Below, in pieces: positions 1 to 8,962 of a stretch of 64,000 nt of DNA. Each line of letters starts with the position of its first letter. Position 1 is the stretch's first letter. The translations under genes and the position numbers were made by a program. The stretch covers positions 1,075,306 through 1,139,305 of the forward strand of contig NZ_JALPRR010000003.1 in NCBI RefSeq assembly GCF_023630205.1, written 5' to 3'. The notes beneath the pieces are model-generated. The model was not told the origin of the DNA, made no database searches, and was given only the letters and a program-made list of their open reading frames with translations. This DNA is from Pontibacter ruber. GTDB taxonomy: Bacteria > Bacteroidota > Bacteroidia > Cytophagales > Hymenobacteraceae.

Positions 1-822
1 GTCAAAGCGCTCTATATAATACATTACCTTGGTTTTCCTCAAAAAGCATCCTTCTGGCGGCAGTGGTGCGATGAGAGAGGTTTACTATTATTTGAGGATG
101 CAGCGCAGGCTTTCTTAGCACACCACAACGGACAACCAGTCGGATCCTTTGGACATGTGGGAGTTTTTTGTCTTTATAAAACATATGGAATTCCAGATGG
201 TGGTGCACTGATTTCCACCATTCCTCCTGCGGCACCTCAACAGAACTCAGGAAAAGGCTGGTGGAAAGTGTTCAAAAGGCACGTGAACTGGATTGCAGCA
301 CGAAGAGGGGAGATAGGCGCTATACATCTTCTGGTAAAACCTATTGTATCTTCGTTCAAAAGGATGACAGAACATACGCATAAAGAGTTTGAAGTAGGCA
401 ATCCATCTACATCCCCTTCAACAATGACTATACGTTTGCTGCCTAAACTGCTGAATAAAAGTACAGCTGACCGGAGAAGAGAAAACTATGAGTTTTTGTT
501 AAGCCATTTAGGAGACATGGTACCATACCCTTTCTCTACTTTACCTGAAGGTGCTTGTCCTTTTGCCTTCCCTGTAGAGGTTGCTGATGCAAAAGAATTT
601 CTAAATAGGCTTCACAGCAGAGGTGTTGTAGGGCTCTTGTTCTGGCTGAACCCACATCCTTCGCTTTTAGTCGCAGATTTTCCGAAAAGCAGAGACCTAC
701 GCGAGAAAATGCTGGCACTGCCTGTGCACCAGGAATTAACGAAAGCTGATTTGAAGCAGATTGTGAAAGCCGTACAGGAATGCCGCATTGATTCTACAGC
801 CCGAGTTGCTACTTTCAGCTAA
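1..822 (+). CDS. DegT/DnrJ/EryC1/StrS-type PLP-dependent sugar aminotransferase, 3' part
   Basis: The reading frame is open from base 1, so only the C-terminal ~273 residues are in the window and the start lies outside. The first visible residues carry the family signature: FEDAAQA, then a glycine-rich stretch ending in CLYKTYGIPDGGAL, where the lysine is the expected Schiff-base residue for pyridoxal phosphate. These enzymes transaminate keto-sugar nucleotides to amino sugars for surface polysaccharides. The ATG at 157 is internal to the conserved domain and should not be taken as the start. It is followed on the same strand by two acyltransferases, which fits N-acylation of an amino sugar (inference). 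The substrate cannot be told from the sequence. Confidence 0.8.
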   Translation, partial: VKALYIIHYLGFPQKASFWRQWCDERGLLLFEDAAQAFLAHHNGQPVGSFGHVGVFCLYKTYGIPDGGALISTIPPAAPQQNSGKGWWKVFKRHVNWIAARRGEIGAIHLLVKPIVSSFKRMTEHTHKEFEVGNPSTSPSTMTIRLLPKLLNKSTADRRRENYEFLLSHLGDMVPYPFSTLPEGACPFAFPVEVADAKEFLNRLHSRGVVGLLFWLNPHPSLLVADFPKSRDLREKMLALPVHQELTKADLKQIVKAVQECRIDSTARVATFS

Positions 823-911
823 GGCCAATGTAACAGCATCCTTATCAATAGAACCGCTAAGGTAAGTTTGTTGAAAATTGCTACAAGTTAAATTTTTTTA
901 ATCCGCCGAGT

Positions 912-2606
912 ATGCAGATAGATAAAGGTTTCAAAACCTCTGTATTAGCTCCAAAGGCAGCAGAAGTAGAAATTTTAGTGGGGGATGATGTTTTCAAACT
1001 GCTTACAGAAGAGCGTTTCTTGTCAAAATGGGATGTGCTTTCTGCAAACTGCACTTGGGGAACTGTGTTTCAAAGCCGCGAGTTTGTCAGTACTTGGTAC
1101 AGAGTGTATCAACATGCGTATTTGCCCATCCTTATAAAGGCTGAAAAGGAAGATAAACTCGAAGGGCTTCTTACAATGGCCGTAGCATGTTCGGATTCAC
1201 AAAGACAAAACTTAGATAAATTGAAAGGTCGCATTGTAGGGGCCGGGCAATTTGATGCCGAATATCAAACATGGTTAGCAGAAGCCACTAATGGGGAGAA
1301 ATTTATTAAAGATGCATTGGAAAAAATCAGCAGTCTTTTTCCTCTTTGCAATATTGTTTTACGGTATCTCCCCCCTGATGTACCTTTGGACTGGATTAGT
1401 ACAGACAACAGGTGGCGGAAAAAAGCTGTTATACAAGCTTACAGAAGGCCTTTGATGGAAATGGGCCATCCGGACCTGCCAAAGTTTTTCCGTAAAACCG
1501 AGTTCAGAAACAAGCTAAACCGACTGAAGAAGTTGGGTGATCTTAAATTTGAACGAATTACCCATATTGGTGTCTTTTCTTCTATACTTCAGGGGCTCAC
1601 GATACAGTATGATTTCCGGCAGGGAGCCATGTTCAATAAAAATCAATTCAGAGATAGCCCCGAGAAATCTGAACTGCTGCTTGCTTTGTTTGAGCAGAAC
1701 CTGCTTCATGTAACCACACTGAAAGTTAATGAGGAAATACTTGCCTGCATTGTAGCAGTATCTGGTAGAGGCTGGGTGCACCTGGGAGGAATAAACATAC
1801 ACACACCTTTTTACGCTAATTATTATTCTCCTGGCTTTGTACATTTCTTAATGCTAGGGCAGCAGTTAGCTCATGAAGGAATAGACGTATTTGATCTGAC
1901 ACCAGGAGGCGATTCCTATAAAGAACGCCTTGCTACAGGGCATGACTACGTTTATGAGTTAGTGATCGCCAATAGTCAGGTTTTTAATTTAAAAAGAAAA
2001 TTACGAAAGACCATTCAGGAACAGCTTATAAAAGCCGGTAAACGTCCTATGAGCGTAGAACTGTCTTTAAAAAAGAAGCTATACTTGCTGAAGGGGAGGC
2101 TGAAAGATATAAAACAACATAAAGTCAGCGCCATACTTGATCTTGTAAGTAAAGAAAAATTAAAATTTTATCGCCTTGACTTAACTTCCTCTTTACTCGA
2201 ATCTCCTTTACAAGTGCATAAAGATAACCTTTCCGATCTGCTCAACTACGAGCAGCGCGGCTCCCTGCAGACGCGGTGGGAGTTCTTGGAAGAGGCCATG
2301 CACCGGTTTGAGGTGGGAGAGCACTGCTACAGCTGGTCAGAACAGGGGCAGTTGCTTGGCTGTGCCTGGGTGGGGGCAGCAGATCAAGAAGCGCAGCGTG
2401 TGCACTTGAGTCAACTGCCCGAGGGAGTGGCTCTGGTACAGGGTATTTACTGCCATCCGGCCGCTTACGACCGGCTCTTGTCTTTTCTGGCTGCTGTGGT
2501 AAAAGAAGCACTAGGAGAGCCAAATGCACCAGCAATAGTTATCTCTGTGAAAGATGCTGCTTTGTGTAAAGTGATTGAAGCCTCTGGAATAAAGTCACTG
2601 TCCTAG
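912..2606 (+). CDS. GNAT-fold N-acyltransferase (BioF2/CelD-like), first of two tandem paralogs
   Basis: 564 residues. The central part resembles the BioF2/CelD/FemAB-like acyltransferase fold: a WGTVFQSREFVSTWY motif near residue 50 and a late FDLTPGGDSYKERLATG motif, typical of proteins in polysaccharide loci that move acyl or aminoacyl groups. After a basic linker (about residues 355-435) comes a separate C-terminal module starting LLNYEQRGSLQTRWEF. DNA for that module (2224-2571) is nearly identical to the same part of the next gene, although the N-terminal halves have clearly diverged. No signal peptide or membrane segment is evident, so it is probably cytoplasmic. The exact acyl donor and acceptor are unknown. 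Confidence 0.7.
   Translation: MQIDKGFKTSVLAPKAAEVEILVGDDVFKLLTEERFLSKWDVLSANCTWGTVFQSREFVSTWYRVYQHAYLPILIKAEKEDKLEGLLTMAVACSDSQRQNLDKLKGRIVGAGQFDAEYQTWLAEATNGEKFIKDALEKISSLFPLCNIVLRYLPPDVPLDWISTDNRWRKKAVIQAYRRPLMEMGHPDLPKFFRKTEFRNKLNRLKKLGDLKFERITHIGVFSSILQGLTIQYDFRQGAMFNKNQFRDSPEKSELLLALFEQNLLHVTTLKVNEEILACIVAVSGRGWVHLGGINIHTPFYANYYSPGFVHFLMLGQQLAHEGIDVFDLTPGGDSYKERLATGHDYVYELVIANSQVFNLKRKLRKTIQEQLIKAGKRPMSVELSLKKKLYLLKGRLKDIKQHKVSAILDLVSKEKLKFYRLDLTSSLLESPLQVHKDNLSDLLNYEQRGSLQTRWEFLEEAMHRFEVGEHCYSWSEQGQLLGCAWVGAADQEAQRVHLSQLPEGVALVQGIYCHPAAYDRLLSFLAAVVKEALGEPNAPAIVISVKDAALCKVIEASGIKSLS
2224..2571 (+). repeat. 348-bp near-identical module, copy 1 (with 3976-4323)
   Basis: Direct repeat encoding the C-terminal module of the first acyltransferase. 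It aligns without gaps at an offset of 1752 bp to 3976-4323, with about 16 mismatches by hand count (about 95% identity); only one falls in the first ~150 bases. The flanking coding DNA on the left is much less similar between the two genes, so the homogeneous block ends sharply. Confidence 0.9.
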
Positions 2607-2675
2607 TAGTTATAAGTTTCATGTTCATGTCACCTATACTATTTTATTATTGCCCTTATAAGATACTTATGATGT

Positions 2676-4358
2676 ATGAGCATTGAGGTTAAACACACCC
2701 TGGAAAAGACTCTTGTTGCAGGTACTTCTACTAAACTTTTGGTAGGGGAGGAAGCGCTGCAACAGTTAACGGATGTATGTTTTCAAGATAATTGGGACAA
2801 TCTATATAGAGCCTGCTCCTGGGGCACTGTGTTTCAGAGCCGCGCATATGTTACTACCTGGTATCAGTTTTATCAAAAAGAGTATTTGACTGTTCTTGTA
2901 AAAGCAGAGCACGAAGGCGAATTAACAGGCTTGCTTACTCTGGCGCAAAAAAAGGATGGAGTTTTTGTTGGTGCGGGAGATACGCAAGCAGAGTACCAGG
3001 TTTGGCTATCGTTATACTCTGGTGAGTCTTTTATGCAACAGGCCTTATTGCAATTACATAAATATTTCCCCAAAGCACGATTGCATCTAAAATATATACC
3101 AGCCACTACAAAGATCGGCTTCTTAAATAATAATGCTGAATGGCGTAACCGTTGTATAATCCGTCCGCACAGACAACCTTTACTCCATATAGATGACGCC
3201 TTAATAACACAACAATTAAAAAAGAAAAACAGAAGGGAAAAAATAAACAGACTGAATCGGCTAGGTGAACTGAAGTTTGAGCGGATCACCGATTTCGAGT
3301 TATTCCAGCATGTTTTTGATGACCTTGCCTCGCAGTATGATTTCAGAAAAGGAGCAATGCATAACCGTTACTTCTTTCGCACAGATGAACAGAAGAAAGA
3401 CTTTCTTTTCTCATTATACAGACAAAACCTACTACATGCCACTGTTCTCAGGCTAGGAAATGAAATAATAGCCTCGAATGTGGGCCTGATGGGTAAAAAT
3501 TGGGTGCACCTGCAGGGGTTAAACACACATTCCCCTCTATATGCAAAACATTCACCGGGTATGCTCCATTTTCTGATGATGGGTAAGTTGCTCGCTGAGG
3601 AAAGGATTGAGGTGTTTGACCTGACTCCCGGATTGGATTCCTATAAAGATGGGCTAGCGACAGACTATGCAACTGTGCATGAGCTTGTAGTAGAAAAAGT
3701 ATTTAGCAGTTTTAAACGAAGAGCTACAATCATACTCAATGAGTATGTTAAAAAGAGTGGTTCGTTGTTTGGGATCAAAGCGTCTTCGTTAAGAAAAGCA
3801 AAGCTTGCCAGTTTGCAAGCTATTAATACTATCAATGGTTTGCGAGGTCATAGTATCCGGATCTTAGCTAATCACCTCCGCAATAAGATTAATCCTGCTC
3901 AGTACTTCCTGTTTCAAAATGATTCTTTCAAAAAGTGCTGGTTATATAAAAGCAATAAAGTAAAGCTAAATAAAAATAACCTATCCGATCTGCTCAACTA
4001 CGAGCAGCGCGGCTCCCTGCAGACGCGGTGGGAGTTCTTGGAAGAGGCCATGCACCGGTTTGAGGTGGGAGAGCACTGCTACAGCTGGTCAGAACAGGGG
4101 CAGTTGCTTGGCTGTGCCTGGGTGGGAGCAGCAGACCAGGCAGCGCAGCGTGTGCTCTTGAGTCAACTGCCCGAGGGAGTGGTCTTGGTGCAGGGTATTT
4201 ACTGCCATCCAGCCGCTTACGACCGGCTCTTGTCTTTTCTGGCTGCTGTGGTAAGAGAAGCACTAGAAGAGCCAAATGTACCAGCCATAGTTATCTCTGT
4301 GAAAGATACTGCTTTGTGTAAAGCGCTTACTATGATTAACTCAGCAGTAATAAAATAA
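2676..4358 (+). CDS. GNAT-fold N-acyltransferase (BioF2/CelD-like), second tandem paralog
   Basis: 560 residues, with the same architecture as the preceding gene: WGTVFQSRAYVTTWY near residue 50, a QYDFRKGAMHN motif, FDLTPGLDSYKDGLATD, a basic linker, then the LLNYEQRGSLQ module. The N-terminal ~350 residues match the upstream paralog only moderately, whereas the last ~115 residues are nearly identical at DNA level. The 69-bp gap to the upstream gene suggests co-transcription. It probably transfers an acyl group to a sugar or lipid-linked intermediate; the acceptor is unknown. Two paralogs with different N-terminal halves may act on different substrates while sharing the C-terminal module's function (inference). 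Confidence 0.7.
   Translation: MSIEVKHTLEKTLVAGTSTKLLVGEEALQQLTDVCFQDNWDNLYRACSWGTVFQSRAYVTTWYQFYQKEYLTVLVKAEHEGELTGLLTLAQKKDGVFVGAGDTQAEYQVWLSLYSGESFMQQALLQLHKYFPKARLHLKYIPATTKIGFLNNNAEWRNRCIIRPHRQPLLHIDDALITQQLKKKNRREKINRLNRLGELKFERITDFELFQHVFDDLASQYDFRKGAMHNRYFFRTDEQKKDFLFSLYRQNLLHATVLRLGNEIIASNVGLMGKNWVHLQGLNTHSPLYAKHSPGMLHFLMMGKLLAEERIEVFDLTPGLDSYKDGLATDYATVHELVVEKVFSSFKRRATIILNEYVKKSGSLFGIKASSLRKAKLASLQAINTINGLRGHSIRILANHLRNKINPAQYFLFQNDSFKKCWLYKSNKVKLNKNNLSDLLNYEQRGSLQTRWEFLEEAMHRFEVGEHCYSWSEQGQLLGCAWVGAADQAAQRVLLSQLPEGVVLVQGIYCHPAAYDRLLSFLAAVVREALEEPNVPAIVISVKDTALCKALTMINSAVIK
3976..4323 (+). repeat. 348-bp near-identical module, copy 2 (with 2224-2571)
   Basis: Second copy of the near-identical C-terminal module, about 95% identical to 2224-2571. 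Its left boundary coincides with the start of the module in the protein, which suggests recent duplication or ongoing gene conversion limited to this module. Confidence 0.9.
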
Positions 4359-4955
4359 GCTGCTATCTCTAATACAATCTGATGTCCTGTTTGCTAATTT
4401 GTACAGCTGCACCAAAAAACCTCAACTTTCACAGCTATTAACAACTGCTATAGGTGTTTACTTATTAAACCAATTGTTCCAAATCCAATATTTTCATAGG
4501 TTATATTCAATATATATAAACCTTTAAATATTGAACTTGTTTTTATTGCTATATTTTTTCCTAAATTTTAAATAAAACACATCTTTTTCTCTTAGTATAA
4601 GTATAATAAATGTAGATAATATTTAATTAAAACAGTGCTTTTCTAGCTTCAGTGTAATTATTTCATGTGTAAATAGTATATTAATTTTAGTTAGGATAAA
4701 TTAGACTTTGTAAATGTTGAAATATATGATGCCTATGAATATATAGATTGCTACTCCAGAATATTAATATAATAGCCTTAGAAAATATAAATAATATTGA
4801 GAAAGGCTATCAATTTCCGCTTCTCCGCTTCCGTTCTCTAACGACTATCATACACCCTTATTGAAGTCAATTATAGAGTCACCCTTCTGTAGATCTAGGC
4901 TTCTAGATAGAGGCCTTCATATCCCTGTTGTATAATTGTTTATTGGTAAAGTGTT
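4359..4955. other. AT-rich non-coding stretch upstream of the sugar transferase
   Basis: About 600 bases without a credible gene, strongly AT-rich (long A/T runs at 4500-4800) compared with the flanking genes. There is no obvious terminator hairpin after the acyltransferase and no recognised RNA. It probably holds the promoter of the downstream sugar transferase, but no convincing TAnnTTTG box stood out near 4956. The composition fits either a promoter-rich or a recently acquired segment. Confidence 0.5.
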
Positions 4956-6362
4956 ATGGATAAATCTAAACCTTTACGTCTCTCCCTGTATTTTGGAGGC
5001 GATTTGATAACTCTGTTTGTTACATTCTTTATTGCTTTTTATTTTTTCAAAGACACAGGCTATGGCGTATATAATAGTGACCTACTCAGAGAGTTTGAAT
5101 GGGCTTATTTTATAAGCTTCGTGCTGCTATGGGGATTTATAAGTTACTGGCAGAGGCTTTATGATTTCAGCAATTCCAATGGCTTTAGTAAAAGAGCTTT
5201 CAACTACATCAAAGCCTATCTGATCCTATTGATTCTGGTCTTTTTATTTCATTCCTTATTTCCGTTTCCACAAGATATAAGGAGCCTGACTATTGCTATT
5301 GTTCTGGGCTTTCCTGCTTTGGGTATACCCATTAATTTAATACTTATCAATTTAATAAGTTTGAGTAAGTATGACCCTGTAAATAAAAAATATACGTTAG
5401 TAGCCGGAGTTGGCAATGTTGCCAAGAAAGTAGAGAAAAACCTACACACGATACCTAAATCACAATATGTAATAAAGGGCTATATTGATTGTAAAAAAGA
5501 GGACTGTGCGGTTGCGCAGGATAAAATAGTGGGAGATATTGAGTGCCTAAATCAATATTTGAGGGACAATCCAGTTGATGAAATTGTAATTGCGCTGCCA
5601 GTTAAGCCATCTAAAAAGATACGCAGCATTATAGAAGCCGCAGATTACCATGGGGTAAGGGTTAAGTACATGCCTGATTATGAGGGGCTCTTTGGTGACA
5701 GATACAAAACTATCAGGTATGGCCAATTTGAAGCTATCAATGTTCGTCAGCTTCCCCTAGACGAGACCTTTTCTTTCCTAATAAAGAACAGCTTTGATAA
5801 AGTATTTGCATTATTTGCGATGCTCCTGTTGTCTCCGCTGTTCCTTGTCCTAGCTGTTCTTATTAAACTGGAATCACCTGGGCCTGTTTTCTACTGCCCT
5901 ATACGGATAGGAAAAGGAGGAAAACCTTTCAAAGTCTTTAAATTCAGAAGCATGCGTGATAATGATGCAGCTTTTGGTGGCAGTCTATCTACAACGAAAG
6001 ATGATCCGCGGATTACAAAGATTGGAAAGTTGATTCGGAAGTATAGCATTGATGAATTACCTCAATTTGTAAATGTCCTTTTGGGTAATATGAGTGTAGT
6101 TGGACCAAGACCGCATAGAAGTTATCTGAATCAACAACTACAGGCTTCGGAAGACAAGTACATGATTCGCCATTATTTTAAACCCGGAATTACGGGCTGG
6201 GCGCAGGTTAATGGTTGGCGTGGACCTACAGAAACAAAAGAGCAAAAGAGCCAAAGAACAAAACATGACATCTGGTACATGGAAAACTGGTCTCTTTTAC
6301 TTGATCTTAAAATCATCTTCATGACCATATTCAACAGAAAAGTGCACCGTAGCGCCTTTTAG
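4956..6362 (+). CDS. Polyprenyl-phosphate sugar-1-phosphate transferase (WcaJ-like, initiates repeat-unit synthesis)
   Basis: 468 residues with the full architecture of the exopolysaccharide polyprenyl glycosylphosphotransferase family. Four or five N-terminal membrane segments (residues ~10-125) are followed by a Rossmann-like CoA-binding_3 domain (~140-260), another membrane helix (~280-305), and the C-terminal bacterial sugar-transferase domain. That domain has FKFRSMR, SIDELPQFVNVLLGNMS and VGPRP motifs, which form the catalytic and lipid/sugar-nucleotide binding core. It loads the first sugar-1-phosphate onto undecaprenyl phosphate at the inner membrane. It is convergent to the minus-strand polysaccharide operon and is the only obvious initiating enzyme in the window. 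Confidence 0.9.
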   Translation: MDKSKPLRLSLYFGGDLITLFVTFFIAFYFFKDTGYGVYNSDLLREFEWAYFISFVLLWGFISYWQRLYDFSNSNGFSKRAFNYIKAYLILLILVFLFHSLFPFPQDIRSLTIAIVLGFPALGIPINLILINLISLSKYDPVNKKYTLVAGVGNVAKKVEKNLHTIPKSQYVIKGYIDCKKEDCAVAQDKIVGDIECLNQYLRDNPVDEIVIALPVKPSKKIRSIIEAADYHGVRVKYMPDYEGLFGDRYKTIRYGQFEAINVRQLPLDETFSFLIKNSFDKVFALFAMLLLSPLFLVLAVLIKLESPGPVFYCPIRIGKGGKPFKVFKFRSMRDNDAAFGGSLSTTKDDPRITKIGKLIRKYSIDELPQFVNVLLGNMSVVGPRPHRSYLNQQLQASEDKYMIRHYFKPGITGWAQVNGWRGPTETKEQKSQRTKHDIWYMENWSLLLDLKIIFMTIFNRKVHRSAF

Positions 6363-6470
6363 AATTCTATTTATTAATAAAAATTAACACAACTGAATTC
6401 CTTTAAATGATAGTACTTTACACGGATAAACATATTAAAAAAAGAGAAAGGTTTTAAAATAAGATCTTTC

Positions 6471-6516
6471 TTAAAACAGAAAACCCTGCATCTAAATGCA
6501 GGGTTTTCTGTTTTAA
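6471..6516. terminator. Perfect 21-bp bidirectional terminator
   Basis: Bases 6471-6491 are the exact reverse complement of 6496-6516, with a 4-base loop (ctaa). The stem core is CCCTGCAT/ATGCAGGG with A-rich and T-rich ends, so both strands carry a T-tract after the hairpin. It sits between the convergent sugar transferase (ends 6362) and dehydrogenase (ends 6540), and so terminates both. Confidence 0.92.
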
Positions 6517-6539
6517 GGGATGTTAAGCAAACAATTAAG

Positions 6540-7847
6540 CTACCAGCACAGTCCTTCATAGTTCGGAAGGCTCTCTAAATGATTTACCCTTACCAAGTCT
6601 ATTACTGCATGTTTGTCTTTAAGTAAATGGCTGTAGGATGGAGCGTCGAAGTTTCTGTGATTGATAACGATCACATCATTGTCTTTTATTGCTGTTTCAA
6701 GATCTTCTATAATAAGCTCTGATAAATGAGGAAGACGTTCGTTTATAAACGCTTTGTTGGCACCAATCAATTTAGAAAGATGTACATTTTTATCATAGAT
6801 GGTAACATGATAACCTTTCCCAATTAAAGTTTCAGCTAAATCCACAGAGGGGCTATACCTTAAATCATCCGTACCTTCTTTAAAGCTGAGGCCTATAAAG
6901 CATACTTTTCTTTTTCCGGTTTTTGCAACCAGTTCAAAAGCGTTTTTTTTCTGATTTTCATTTGATGCATCTATGCAGCCCAACACAGGTGTATTCACAT
7001 AGTTGTCATGCCCCAGTGTAACAAAGCCTTTCAGATCTTTGGGTAAGCAGGAGCCACCGTAGGCAAAGCCAGGCTTAAAGTATGCCGTGGAAATATTCAG
7101 TCGTGTGTCTTTGCAGAATAATTCCATTACTTTATGTGAGTCTATTTCAAGTGCCTTACACACGTTACCTACTTCGTTTGCAAAAGCAATTTTAAGCGCA
7201 TGGTAAGAATTGTTTACATACTTGATAACCTCTGCAATTTTGATATCTGTAACCTCGATCGGCGCATCAATACAAGCATAAATTGAAGCTACTTTCTCTA
7301 AAGCTTCTTCATGATCTCCACCAATTACTGTAACGGAAGGATGATAATAATCTTTAACTGCCGAACCCTCTCGTAAGAACTCCGGGTTTGAGATCACTGT
7401 AAAGTCTATTCCGCGTTTCTTACCGGAGCAAGCTTCCACTATTTCGCCATACTTTTGGTTAGTGCCAGGTAAAACAGTACTTCTGATAACTATAGTATGA
7501 AACTCATCTTTTGTCTTCAATGCAGCGCCAATCTGTTCGGCAGTGTTATAAATATAAGAGAGATTCAGGTGCCCGTGCGGAGAGGAGGGGGTGCCAACGC
7601 AGATGATGCTTATCTCGGTGTTCCAGACTGCTTCATCTGCACACATGGTAGCAGATATTTTGTCTTTTTCGTGACCATCTTTGATGATCACATCAATGTC
7701 CTTTTCTAAAATGGTGGCAATTCCTTTGTTAATCAATTCCACTTTAAAAGGACTGACATCAACACCAATTACCTGATGTCCGTTTTTTGCCAAGCATCCC
7801 AGACTGACACAACCGACGTAGCCTAAGCCAAAAATTGAAATATTCAT
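6540..7847 (-). CDS. algD: UDP-glucose/GDP-mannose dehydrogenase family protein, closest in motifs to GDP-mannose 6-dehydrogenase
   Basis: 435 residues. The N-terminal NAD-binding motif GLGYVG is at residues 7-12, RSTVLPGT at ~123, NPEFLREGSAVKDY at ~155, the catalytic cysteine in GGSCLPKD at ~264, and LSFKEGTDDLRYSPSVDLAE in the C-terminal domain. Phrases such as CSGKKRGIDF and GANKAFINERLPHLSELI resemble AlgD more than UDP-glucose dehydrogenases, so the likely product is GDP-mannuronic acid; a UDP-linked uronic acid is the alternative. Last gene of the minus-strand polysaccharide operon, 4 bp downstream of the DUF354 gene. It supplies an acidic sugar nucleotide to the glycosyltransferases encoded upstream. 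Confidence 0.8.
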   Translation of the reverse strand: MNISIFGLGYVGCVSLGCLAKNGHQVIGVDVSPFKVELINKGIATILEKDIDVIIKDGHEKDKISATMCADEAVWNTEISIICVGTPSSPHGHLNLSYIYNTAEQIGAALKTKDEFHTIVIRSTVLPGTNQKYGEIVEACSGKKRGIDFTVISNPEFLREGSAVKDYYHPSVTVIGGDHEEALEKVASIYACIDAPIEVTDIKIAEVIKYVNNSYHALKIAFANEVGNVCKALEIDSHKVMELFCKDTRLNISTAYFKPGFAYGGSCLPKDLKGFVTLGHDNYVNTPVLGCIDASNENQKKNAFELVAKTGKRKVCFIGLSFKEGTDDLRYSPSVDLAETLIGKGYHVTIYDKNVHLSKLIGANKAFINERLPHLSELIIEDLETAIKDNDVIVINHRNFDAPSYSHLLKDKHAVIDLVRVNHLESLPNYEGLCW

Positions 7848-7851
7848 TATT

Positions 7852-8871
7852 CTAGGATTTATAGTTGTTTATCTGTTCTTTCATAAAGCTGATCATGTCG
7901 TCCCAGCTCTCTAGCAGCAGCTGCCGGTTACGTATCTGCTTATCTTCATCAAACTCCTTGTTGATGCTTTCATTAATAAAAGGAAGTGCTTCGTTGCCGG
8001 GTAAGTGCTCCAGTAATCCCTGCTTCATCAGAACTTCATTGGCTTTCATTTTCCGGATACCGCAATAAACGCTTGGTACTCCCAGCATTGCGCCTTCGCG
8101 TGCCATACTGTCTCCGGATGATACAACCAGCTTGGAGTAGTAAATCAGAGAATGTATATCCCCGACCGGCTCTTCCAGTATAGACCAATGCTTTGGGAAT
8201 TTGTCAGCTATACTTTTATCTTCTAAAGAAAGGACAACAGGTGTATCAGAATTGATTTCTTTGCTAAAACTGCATACGATCGCATCCTGCTGGTTATAGT
8301 AGTTAAAGGATTTGTTGCTCACCTCTCTTACAAAAACATACTTATGTGGCATCAGGCCATACTTTTCCAGTATGCTTGTGTCAGGCTTAAACCTTCTTGG
8401 GCTCAGGTAGCTCCATTCTTTCAGACAGTTGAAGGTGGATGTTTTCTTGTCTTTATTTACGATAGGAGGGAAAAACAACTGATCGGATAGTGTTGCATTG
8501 ATGCTGTTTATTTTTCCTCTTTCAGGATCGTCGTAAAACTGTATGATTGGAACATTAGCGATTCTGCAGGCTAAAGCTAACGGTATACTGCTGGCGGCAA
8601 CACAGATATTATACTTGTTCTTCCTGATCAGGTCCAGAAAAACCATCGTACGCCTTATGTTACCATCCCATACAATTGACCATTTTGTACCTCTGCTGCT
8701 ACCCACAGCGATCGTGTTAAAACCTTTATACTCCCTCTGAATTATTTTAGGAAGCTTTCCCCGATCGAGGTAACATACGGTTACATCCCAGTTTTCTGAA
8801 AGCAGCTCCTGTGAAAGTCCTTTGAAAAGATTTAACTGGGCAGGGTGTTTTATGTCGAAGAGTATTTTCAT
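7852..8871 (-). CDS. DUF354 family protein (GT-B-like, putative glycosyltransferase)
   Basis: 339 residues. It begins MKILFDIKHPAQLNLFK, the characteristic opening of the DUF354 family, which has the look of a GT-B glycosyltransferase (two Rossmann-like halves, glycine-rich SGDSMAREGAMLGVPSVY near residue 255). The SGDS...REG motif resembles the nucleotide-sugar binding site of MurG/WecB-like proteins. Its position directly before the dehydrogenase, 4 bp apart, argues for a role in the same polysaccharide pathway. Activity in this family is not well established, so glycosyl transfer is an inference. Confidence 0.65.
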   Translation of the reverse strand: MKILFDIKHPAQLNLFKGLSQELLSENWDVTVCYLDRGKLPKIIQREYKGFNTIAVGSSRGTKWSIVWDGNIRRTMVFLDLIRKNKYNICVAASSIPLALACRIANVPIIQFYDDPERGKINSINATLSDQLFFPPIVNKDKKTSTFNCLKEWSYLSPRRFKPDTSILEKYGLMPHKYVFVREVSNKSFNYYNQQDAIVCSFSKEINSDTPVVLSLEDKSIADKFPKHWSILEEPVGDIHSLIYYSKLVVSSGDSMAREGAMLGVPSVYCGIRKMKANEVLMKQGLLEHLPGNEALPFINESINKEFDEDKQIRNRQLLLESWDDMISFMKEQINNYKS

Positions 8872-8962
8872 AAAGATATACAGATGTTAGCCTCTTCGCT
8901 AGAAGAGAGATGCATGTAATATTTCTGGAAAAATTCTGGATTAAAGCGGGGTAGCTTGATGG

